A DNA stretch of 64,000 nt. It comes from Paucidesulfovibrio sp036541255 (GTDB lineage Bacteria; Desulfobacterota; Desulfovibrionia; Desulfovibrionales; Desulfovibrionaceae). The position numbers and the translations under genes were made by a program. The notes under the pieces were generated by a model. The model had not been told where the DNA came from. It ran no database searches and saw nothing but the letters and a program-made list of their open reading frames with translations. Location: NCBI GenBank assembly GCA_036541255.1, contig JAZHDD010000059.1, forward strand, positions 1-64,000. The letters run 5' to 3'. Shown here in pieces: positions 26,151 through 34,400 of this stretch (its first letter is position 1; each line of letters starts with the position of its first letter).

Positions 26151-27563
26151 CTAAAATTTAAGCAGGGCGGCGTTCTTTTCCCTCAGGAAGGGAATGTTCG
26201 ATTTCAAATCTTGGCCTGCGGAATCCGTGCCGTCAAGGCGTATGCCGTCGAGCGCGACGGTGCCACGTGCCTTGGCTTCTTCCAGATCCGCTCCCCAGAC
26301 AATGGCCAGAGCCAGATTGGGATCGTATTCGGTGGGAATCTGGTAGGGTCTATCCGTGGGGACATGCGTATGTATGTTCAGCCAGGGCGCGGAGTTCCAG
26401 CCAAAGGAATCTATTTTACCGACCCAGGGCTGGAAGCGGTTAAGGGTGTCTTCGGCAATGATCCGATATTCGATGCTGACCCCTTCAAACGTCACGTCTT
26501 TTTGCTTGTAGCCCATGGGCTCGCCGAGAGCCAGGCGGATTTGCTCTCGCAGGAGATTTACTCCGGCTTGCCCCTTGATACGGGCAATTGCCGCGGAGAC
26601 TCCGTTTTCCACCTGTATGCGAGTATTCACTTCCATAAGGAAGGGGTCACCTTTTGGGGTGACGATCCATTCCCAGGTGCCGACGCTGTCGTATTTGATC
26701 TCGTTGGCCATGCGCAAAGAGTAGTTGGTGATGTCTTCAAGGACTTTTTGCGCGTCAAACGAGTAGGTGATGCCTGCCGGATAGAATCCAGGTGCGGTTT
26801 CAATGCGTTTTTGGCGTCCGGGGCTCTGCACGGAGCAATTGCGAGTGCCAAAGGTGATGTGTTGCGTACCTGAGCGCTCGGATACGATTTGCACTTCAAG
26901 GTGGTTGAAGTCGAAAATGCGCTGTTCGATGAGCACACCTTCATCGTTGAATTGCCGCAAAGAGTAGTTGCGAATGCGTCGGTAAATCTGACGAAAGCGG
27001 TCCATGTCCGGGACTTCATCAATCCCCATGCCTCCGCCGCCCGCTGAGGCTTTGACCAGGACCACGGGGCAGGAAATGCCTTGGCTTTCCTGGAAAGCGA
27101 AGAGGCTGTCGGCGATTTCCTCGGCTTCCAACTCATCGTAGATGGCGCGGTCCGAGCCGGGCACCGTCGGCACGTCAAGGCTGCGGGCCAGCCGTTTGGT
27201 GTTGATTTTGTCGCCCAGGTCACGGATTACCCACCAAGAAGGGCCGATAAAGACCATGGGGCGTTCGCGCTGCACTACGCGGCGAGCAAAACGATAGTTT
27301 TCGGAAAAAAAACCATAGCCAGGATGGACTGCTGTGGCTCCGGCTTCATCGGCGACGCAAAAAAGTTCGCCTGCATCATTATATGAATTGATGCGGTACA
27401 CGCAGGAGTCGCCGCCAAGCGCACGCGCAGCGGAAACGTGGCCCGATGCCTCGTCTTCCTTGGTGTGCACGGCAATGAAGTCATGTCCGAGTTCACGGCA
27501 GGCTTCCATGATGCGAATGGCGATCTCGCCGCGGTTGGCGATAAGGATCTTATGTTTGTTCAC
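26151..27563 (-). CDS. accC: Biotin carboxylase subunit of acetyl-CoA carboxylase
   Basis: A 470-residue biotin carboxylase: N-terminal ILIANRGEIAIRIMEACRELG (quoted as ILIANRGEIAIRI), the ATP-grasp loop KASAGGGGMG, EVQIVSERSG, NCSVQSPGRQKRIETAPG and EVNTRIQVENGVS. It carboxylates biotin on a carrier protein using ATP and bicarbonate. No biotinyl (MKM) domain is present in this protein or its neighbour, so the carrier must be encoded elsewhere. It opens with GTG 27563, GGAG 11 bases upstream. The spacing of EVNTRIQVENGVS (usual enzymes have QVEH) shows Asn for the conserved His, noted as unusual. Confidence 0.86.
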   Translation of the reverse strand: MNKHKILIANRGEIAIRIMEACRELGHDFIAVHTKEDEASGHVSAARALGGDSCVYRINSYNDAGELFCVADEAGATAVHPGYGFFSENYRFARRVVQRERPMVFIGPSWWVIRDLGDKINTKRLARSLDVPTVPGSDRAIYDELEAEEIADSLFAFQESQGISCPVVLVKASAGGGGMGIDEVPDMDRFRQIYRRIRNYSLRQFNDEGVLIEQRIFDFNHLEVQIVSERSGTQHITFGTRNCSVQSPGRQKRIETAPGFYPAGITYSFDAQKVLEDITNYSLRMANEIKYDSVGTWEWIVTPKGDPFLMEVNTRIQVENGVSAAIARIKGQAGVNLLREQIRLALGEPMGYKQKDVTFEGVSIEYRIIAEDTLNRFQPWVGKIDSFGWNSAPWLNIHTHVPTDRPYQIPTEYDPNLALAIVWGADLEEAKARGTVALDGIRLDGTDSAGQDLKSNIPFLREKNAALLKF

Positions 27564-27741
27564 GTTGGTAGATCTCCAGGACAGGATTCACGAGAGGGAC
27601 TTGGCATATCGTTTCTTTCTTTCACTTGCAAGGGGCGGGTCGCCTCCCTTTGCCTCTATACGGCAAGCCCTTGCGTCCGACAAGTCACAAGAATTGGAGT
27701 GGATTTTTTTGCGAAAAATGATTATAAGAGGGCCCAAGAAG

Positions 27742-27759
27742 ATGCTCCATATGGGGCAT
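27742..27759. promoter_or_regulatory. 18-bp palindrome upstream of the FAD oxidoreductase
   Basis: ATGCTCCAT and ATGGGGCAT form a palindrome with one imperfect pair, 37 bases upstream of the FAD oxidoreductase ATG in the 233-base gap to accC. It looks like a dimeric regulator's operator; I do not recognise the regulator. No other feature was seen in 27564-27796. Confidence 0.35.
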
Positions 27760-27796
27760 ATATGACAAAAAAGTTAATTCAAGATGGAGGAGCGAG

Positions 27797-29059
27797 ATGA
27801 AATATGTTATCGTCGGCAATGGAGTTTCTGCAATAGGTGCCATTGAAGGTATCCGCAGCCGAGACTCTGAAGGGACCATTCTCGTGGTCAGCGACGAATC
27901 TGTCCCTACCTATGGGCGTCCCCTTATTTCCTATTATCTCGCTGATAAAATTAAACTGGAGACCATGCCTTTTCGTCCTGAGGAATGGTACCAGCGCAAC
28001 AAAGTCGTAATGAAACTCGGAGCACGCGTTGCCGAAGTGCGTAGACAGGAACGTCTTGCTGTGCTGGAAAGCGGGGAAGAAATCCCGTTCGACAAGTTGC
28101 TTTTGGCCACGGGGGGAACGCCCGTGAGTCCGTCCATCCCTGGCATTGATGGCCCTGGCGTCTACAACTTCACCACCATCTCCCATGCAGAAAAGCTGCG
28201 GGAACTGGTGGACAAGGTCGGCAGCGTGGCCGTGGTCGGAGCAGGCCTTATCGCACTCAAGGCCGCTGAAGGATTTGCGGAAAAAGGCGTTCCAGTTTCC
28301 ATGATTGTCCGTTCGCGTATCATGCGAGCGTACTTTGATGAAACAGCCAGCAATATGGTTGTGCGTCATTTGGAGAAGCACGGGCTTTCCTTCAAACAGC
28401 AGGCCGCTACGCGGGCCGTTGTGCGTCGTGACGATGGCAGCGTCGAAGGTGTGGATACGGACAAAGGATTTGTCCCTGCGGATGTGGTTGTTGTGGCTGC
28501 GGGCGTCAAGCCAAACAAGTCGTTGGCTGAAAATGCCGGTCTCAAAGTGAATAATGGCATTGTCGTGGACGATACGCTTTGCACAACGGACCAGAATATC
28601 TTTGCTGCCGGTGATGTCGCTGAAGCGCTGGACATCCTCACTGGCGAATATACGGTGCGTCCCATCTGGCCCAACGCCTATACCCAAGGGCGATATGCCG
28701 GGGTGAACATGGCAGGAACCGAAGAGCACTATTCCGGCGGTATGTCCATGAATTCCATCACCTATTATGGGTTGCCCACAGTGGCCGTTGGTAATTCGAC
28801 CCCCAAGGAGTCAGAGGAATTGGAAATACATGCCCTGGTGGACGAGGAGCGGTCGCAGTATCGTAAGCTGGTATTCAACAACGATGTGCTTGTCGGCTGT
28901 ATTCTTATCGGCGACATTGATTTGGCCGGACTGTATACCAGTTTCATCAAGAATAAATTTCGGTTGGATCAGGATGCCAAGCAGGCCCTCGTGGATGGCG
29001 ATCCCAATCCTGTTCACTGGCCCGAAGAGTATATTCAGCAAATGCAGAATACTCCATAA
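27797..29059 (+). CDS. FAD/NAD(P)-dependent pyridine nucleotide oxidoreductase
   Basis: A 420-residue flavoprotein with two dinucleotide-binding motifs: VIVGNGVSAIGA at residues 4-15 (FAD) and VAVVGAGLIALKAAE near 150 (NAD(P)H); NIFAAGDVAEALD is the second FAD contact. It belongs to the NADH oxidase/rubredoxin reductase/nitrite reductase-type group. There is no Cys at the position used by CoA-disulfide reductases or NADH oxidases of the Cys42 type, so a reductase of a small redox protein is more likely. RBS GGAGGAG is close to the ATG. An ordered terminator follows. Confidence 0.84.
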   Translation: MKYVIVGNGVSAIGAIEGIRSRDSEGTILVVSDESVPTYGRPLISYYLADKIKLETMPFRPEEWYQRNKVVMKLGARVAEVRRQERLAVLESGEEIPFDKLLLATGGTPVSPSIPGIDGPGVYNFTTISHAEKLRELVDKVGSVAVVGAGLIALKAAEGFAEKGVPVSMIVRSRIMRAYFDETASNMVVRHLEKHGLSFKQQAATRAVVRRDDGSVEGVDTDKGFVPADVVVVAAGVKPNKSLAENAGLKVNNGIVVDDTLCTTDQNIFAAGDVAEALDILTGEYTVRPIWPNAYTQGRYAGVNMAGTEEHYSGGMSMNSITYYGLPTVAVGNSTPKESEELEIHALVDEERSQYRKLVFNNDVLVGCILIGDIDLAGLYTSFIKNKFRLDQDAKQALVDGDPNPVHWPEEYIQQMQNTP

Positions 29060-29096
29060 TGCATTTGACTGCGGAAGAAGTGTGATTGTAAGGCGT

Positions 29097-29126
29097 CCGC
29101 CCCCTTTCAAGGGGGCGGTTTTTTTT
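29097..29126 (+). terminator. Rho-independent terminator between the FAD oxidoreductase and pbpC
   Basis: CCGCCCCCTT pairs with AAGGGGGCGG around TC, followed by eight T. Its T-tract touches the pbpC stop codon at 29125-29127, so the converging genes are packed against it. Confidence 0.9.
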
Positions 29127-31464
29127 ATTCCACAATGAATGTCACGGCGTCGGAACGGCCTTGTTCATCGGACACCGAAACACGGTGTTCTCCTGCTTGT
29201 GGCATGAGAAACAACGGTCCGTCGTTGGAGCCGCTCCCTATCAGGCGGCCATCCACAAACCAGTAGAGTGTGCTACTTCCCGGCGGCGTACGCGCAAGCA
29301 GGGGAATGCGTTGGTACTCGGGCGGTGCGTCGCGGCGGATACGGTAGGGCGTGTTGGGGTCAGGGGAAAGGATGAGCGGCCCGCCTTGATCTGGGACGGA
29401 TATGCAATCCGGGTGATATTCCGGCAAATGATCCACTGGCAGGCCTACGGATTCTCGCCACGCAGCCAGAGGAATAGGGGGGCGCACCAAGATTTCGGTA
29501 TGGTGTTTATGGTCAGCCAGGCAATCTCCGGACAGACGCAGTCCTGTGGCGTCGTCGATGAAAACACGGATAGTCCAGTTGTCCGGCTCAAGGCGGGTCA
29601 CGCCCGGAAGAATCTGGGCTTTGACGCGGTCAGTGCAGAAGGGACCGGGCAACATACGGCTTTCCGCGCAGAGTTCGACCTCGGACAGGGAAAGCGAACC
29701 GAAATTCGGAAGGCTGGCGGCTTTCCCTTCAATGGCTCGGAACAAGTCGAAAAGCAGCGGACCTGCATGTCGTGCCCCGGAAATGCCTTTGGTGGCACTG
29801 CCGTCCAGATTGCCGACCCAAACGCCGATGGTGTGGTTTCCCGAATAGCCCACAGCCCAGGCGTCCCGATGGCCAAAGGAGGTCCCTGTTTTCCAGGCGG
29901 TTTCAGGAGCATCTGCGGTCAATGCCCAGGATTTCGGCATGTCCGGCCGTTCTACCTGGGCCAGGATTTCTGTAATGAGAAAACAGGTTTCAGCGGTGAA
30001 TAGACGGGCTCCGGGCGGGGAATCGCCAGGTGTGCGTCGGACCGGTTTGAAACGCCCTCCGCTTGCAAGGCAGGCATAGAGGTTGGTCAGTTCCAGCAGG
30101 GTGACCTCGCCGCCGCCGAGCACCAGGGGCAGGCCGTAGTAAGAGGTCGGACGGTCCAGGCTGGACATCCCTCCCTGATGGAGGAGTTCCAGAAAATTGG
30201 TGAGGCCGATCTCGGCCAACAAACGCACTGCAGGGACATTCAGGGAGTGAGCCAGGGCTTCTCTGGCCGTGACTGCGCCATGAAATGTTCCGTCGTAGTT
30301 TTCGGGTGCATAGCCGGAATAGTCCGTGGGAATATCCAGGAGCAGCGATTCCGGATGCACAAATCCCTGGTCCATGGCCAGGGCATAGAGAAAAGGTTTA
30401 AGGGTCGAGCCTGGAGAACGGCGGATCAATGCCCCGTTGATCTGGCCGCTGTGCTGCTCATCGAAAAAAAAGGGCGCGCCCACCATGGCCAGGATTTCGT
30501 GGGTCGTGGTGTTCAGCACAACGGCTGCGGCCGATTCGATGCCCTGATTGCGAAGTCCGTTGATCCGGTTGCGAACACTTTCTTCGGCAAGGCGCTGCGC
30601 ACGGAAATCAAGGCTGGTTTGAACTCGCGCCCCCTGGAGCTCGCTGGCGGCCCATTGGGAAAAGTGCGGTGCGAACATGGGAGGCGGCAATGTGGCGTCG
30701 GGTAAAGGCTGATCCAATGCCTGGAGGATCATTTCCGGAGGGAACAGGCCGTGCATTTGATTAAGTACGCGAGTTCGCGCCGCCTTGGCCGCTTCAGGAT
30801 GCCGCACCGGGTCATACGTGTTGGGTGAGCGGGGCAAAGCTGTAAGCAGGGCGGCTTCCCCCAGGGAAAGACGATCCGGGGTCTTGTCGAAATAGTACCG
30901 TGCTGCCGCGCCTACGCCCACGACATTGCCGCCAAAAGGAGCCATATTCACGTACCATTGCAGAATTTCATCCGGAGAGTGGTGCCAACGCAATTGCAGG
31001 GCGCGAAAGGCCTCAATCATTTTGGACCGGATCGTGCGGGGGCGGGGATCACAGAGTCGGGCCACCTGCATGGTGATGGTCGAGCCGCCGCTGACCACCC
31101 TGCCCGAGGTCAGGTTGGTCCAGGCCGCACGCAACACGGCAACAGGATTTACGCCAGGATGATAGCGGAACCAGCGATCTTCGGAACGTATCAGCGCCTT
31201 GAGCAGTACGGGCGAGACCTCGTCCAGTTCCACAGGGAAGCGCCATTGCGCATCCGGTGGGAGAAAAGCGCGCAACGGTCGTGCTTGCCTGTCAAGCACC
31301 AGGCGTGCAGGCGGACGATGCAGAGCCTGTTCCGGAAAAGGGAAGACCCTGTCCAGAATCAGGAAAACAGCCAACAACAGACCGACAGCCAACCCGAAAT
31401 AAAGCAGGAGGCGCAGGGCTATCACGCCCCGCGCCTTTGATATCAGACCGTGGATTCGCAGCAC
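29125..31464 (-). CDS. pbpC: Penicillin-binding protein 1C
   Basis: A 779-residue class A PBP. After an N-terminal membrane anchor comes the glycosyltransferase domain (IRSEDRWFRYHPGVNP, SGGSTITMQVARL), then the transpeptidase domain with SxxK in SPGSTLKPF, SxN in SLN and KTGTSFGHRD. Residues from about 690 fit the C-terminal BiPBP_C domain. It polymerises and crosslinks peptidoglycan in the periplasm. The GTG start at 31464 immediately follows the stop of the alpha-2-macroglobulin gene, the same pairing as in enterobacterial yfhM-pbpC. Confidence 0.92.
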   Translation of the reverse strand: MLRIHGLISKARGVIALRLLLYFGLAVGLLLAVFLILDRVFPFPEQALHRPPARLVLDRQARPLRAFLPPDAQWRFPVELDEVSPVLLKALIRSEDRWFRYHPGVNPVAVLRAAWTNLTSGRVVSGGSTITMQVARLCDPRPRTIRSKMIEAFRALQLRWHHSPDEILQWYVNMAPFGGNVVGVGAAARYYFDKTPDRLSLGEAALLTALPRSPNTYDPVRHPEAAKAARTRVLNQMHGLFPPEMILQALDQPLPDATLPPPMFAPHFSQWAASELQGARVQTSLDFRAQRLAEESVRNRINGLRNQGIESAAAVVLNTTTHEILAMVGAPFFFDEQHSGQINGALIRRSPGSTLKPFLYALAMDQGFVHPESLLLDIPTDYSGYAPENYDGTFHGAVTAREALAHSLNVPAVRLLAEIGLTNFLELLHQGGMSSLDRPTSYYGLPLVLGGGEVTLLELTNLYACLASGGRFKPVRRTPGDSPPGARLFTAETCFLITEILAQVERPDMPKSWALTADAPETAWKTGTSFGHRDAWAVGYSGNHTIGVWVGNLDGSATKGISGARHAGPLLFDLFRAIEGKAASLPNFGSLSLSEVELCAESRMLPGPFCTDRVKAQILPGVTRLEPDNWTIRVFIDDATGLRLSGDCLADHKHHTEILVRPPIPLAAWRESVGLPVDHLPEYHPDCISVPDQGGPLILSPDPNTPYRIRRDAPPEYQRIPLLARTPPGSSTLYWFVDGRLIGSGSNDGPLFLMPQAGEHRVSVSDEQGRSDAVTFIVE

Positions 31465-34400
31465 TTAGAAGTCCTTGATCACTTCCATTTTTCCTGCCTC
31501 ACCCTGGGCATACACCGAAGGGTCATACATGGCTTCCGCACGTACCGGAGGCAAGGTGAAGGTGCCCGCAGTCACAGCCCGCACCAGGATGTACTGGCTG
31601 CGCCAGTTGTCCGGAGTATCCGCAGCCGGAAAGAGATCTCCGAAAAGCAGAACCCGGTCGTCGCGCAGGTCTTTATACGACGCATCCATGGGCATATCCG
31701 CCATCCAGGCCGGATGTTCCGTGGTGGACAGTCGGGGGTTTTCTACCTCGAGGCCGGTGGGCAGCAAGGTTTGGATGGCCAAATGAGGAATATCCCCGCT
31801 GCGTGAACGTACATCCACCTTGAGTACAAGCAGGTCACCCTGCCGGATTTCCCCTTCTTGCAGATTGCCGTCTCTGTCGAGCAGACTTTGGCGGATTTCC
31901 AGTCCCTTGTTTTCCGGTGCATAGGCGGTCTTGGTGGGAACGCCTCGGGTTTCCAGGCTGTAGAGCACCGCGCCGGGCGCGACTGGACCGTCCAGTTTGA
32001 CGCGGATGGCAGCATTGTTCAAATCGCGAAGATGCAGGGCCTGCTCGTTGCTGAACGTGCCCAGCACGCGTCCGTCGGACAGAATTTGTCCGCTGAACGG
32101 AGTCTGGGCGCGCTGTCGGTCGAAGAAGGCCCCCAGGGCCATAAAGGCTAGAGCGCTTTCCTGGGTGGTGTAGCTGCCGGCGCCGTCCAGGAGCAGGGAG
32201 AGCTGCTCCACAGTGCCGGGAATGCGCGTATCTGCGGGCGAGGCGTCCATGAGCGCCAACAGAGTCAGGGCGAGGTTGCGTACAGGGGAGTTCAGGTTCT
32301 CGCCGCGTTCACGGTTTATTTTCTGTTCTGGTCCGACCTTGGCGAGAATCGCATTGAACGCCTGCGTGTCGCCCCCGGCCGCAAAGGCCGAAGCGAGCAG
32401 GACGCCGCTTTGCGCGTCCAACTTGCCGAGGTGTTGCTGGCGCAGGAAGTTCATGCTTCCCCGGTCCGGCGTGCCTGCACGGGCCAGGACATACAAGGCG
32501 TAGGTAATGCGTTGCAATCCGCTTTGTTTTTCCGGGTTTTGTTCCCACACGATCCGTCGCAGGTAGTCCAGGGCCGGATCAATGAGGTTGGCGTCCACGC
32601 TGAACCCAGCGCGGCGGGCTTCGTTCAGGAAATGGGCAGTATAGATGGTCACCCAAGGATCCGCGTCGTAGGAGCCGGGCCAGAAGCCAAAGCCGCCGTC
32701 GTTGGTGCGCATGGCCCCAAGGCGGTGAATGGCGCTTTGCACCATGGCATCGTTGCCCAAGGAAGTCAGTTCGGGGGCCAGTTCCTGGGCCAAGTCGCCG
32801 AAATAGAGCAACGGGAAGGCCTGGGAAACGGTCTGTTCGGCGCAACCGTAAGGATAACGAAGCAATTCCTTGAGTTCCCCCGCATAGCGGATCATGGGCA
32901 GGCCGCCTATATGCAGTTCCCGCCGTACGGTGTCGGGGATCAATCCCTGGTCCGCTGCAGGTAGTTCCACGTCTTCACTTTCCATTACGCCTGCCAGGAC
33001 CGTGCGCTGGAAGGGATAGGCAGCACGAAGCGGAACTTCAGTCTTTGTGCGGAAGCGTTCATTTCCGCTTTCCGCCGTGACCATGAAGCTGCATTGGCCT
33101 TCCTGCGCGCCTGTTGCAATTTGGAAGGATACGGTTTGGTCGAGTCCTGCCGGGATGGTAAGCTCCATGCTTTCCTGGTCAAGGCTCACCGGGCCTTCGG
33201 TTGTGACGTGCAATGTTATCTTGCGTTCCGAATCTGTGTCGTTGCGCACGGTAACAGGCACCAGCACGGTTTCCTCCAGAGCCATGAAGCGTGGGAAGGT
33301 CGGAGTCGCGGAAATGGGACTTTTGATGCGCGTCTGTACGTTCATGGATCCGAAGCGCTTGTCGTTCACAGCCACCGCCATGATCCGCAGTGCGCCTTGG
33401 AAGCCCTCGGGTGCTTGCGCTTTGAAAATTATGCGTCCTTGATCGTCGGCCACAAGCGGGCCTGACCAGAAGGTCACTGGTTTGACTCGGTTGATCCCCT
33501 CGGTCCGGACGTAGTCGGCCATGGCCGCCAGCATTTCGCCGCCACCCGCAGAGGCAGCGCCTTCAACAGCGGGCTCCGGGAAAAGCAAGGAGAAGATATC
33601 GTAACTGGTCACATCCAGGCGGCGCTTGGCATAGAAGAAATCAAATGGATTCGGTGTGCTTTGGGCGATAAGTTGCAGGATGCCCTCATCCACAGCCGCG
33701 ATGGTTACGGTACTGCCGGGCAGGGTTTGAGCTGAAATCTGAAATTCCTCGCCGGGCTTGATTTCCTGGGGCGAGTCAAGGTTCACGTTCAGCAGGTGGG
33801 ACGCGCGGTCCACATAAAACGGCACGGCTCCGAAGGCTCGTCCGGCCTCGCCGGGCTCCAGTTCGCTTGCGGGTCTCACCAACACAGCGCTGACGTAGAC
33901 GTTGGGTGCGTAGGAGGATTTGACAGCAAAAGAGACGCTGGCCGTGTTGCCCTCCACGCGCACGATGCGCGTTTCGAGAACGGAGCGGCTTTCCAGCGTG
34001 ACCAAGGCAGTCCCGGAGAACGGTGTGCGCAGCTGGAACGTGGCGGTTTCTCCGGTGGAATATTCTTCCTTGTCCGGCAGAATTTCGATCCGCGCCGGGT
34101 TTTCCATGGCCCAGGGCGAATAGCCCCATCCGCCACAATAGAATTCCACCTGGCTGGCACTGCCATCCGCAGCGGCAAGCACCACGCGGTAACTTCCGAA
34201 TTCGTCGGGTGTGAAGCTGAAGGCCCCCTTGCCGTCCGTGGTGTCCAGGTCCAGGGTGCGCAGCAGCCGGGGGTCGCGGTTGGATTCGTAGCGGTAGCCG
34301 CCCGAAGGAGTCCGGCGTACCACCGTTTGCCACTCATCCTTGAAGAGTGTTGCCGTGAGCTTTCCAGCCGTGGGCGTACCTTCCGGTGTGAGGTTGACGA

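Noticed and set aside
27590..27640. Possible sigma-54 promoter before the FAD oxidoreductase (TTGGCAT...)
   Set aside because: The GC at -12 is not at the required spacing from GG at -24.
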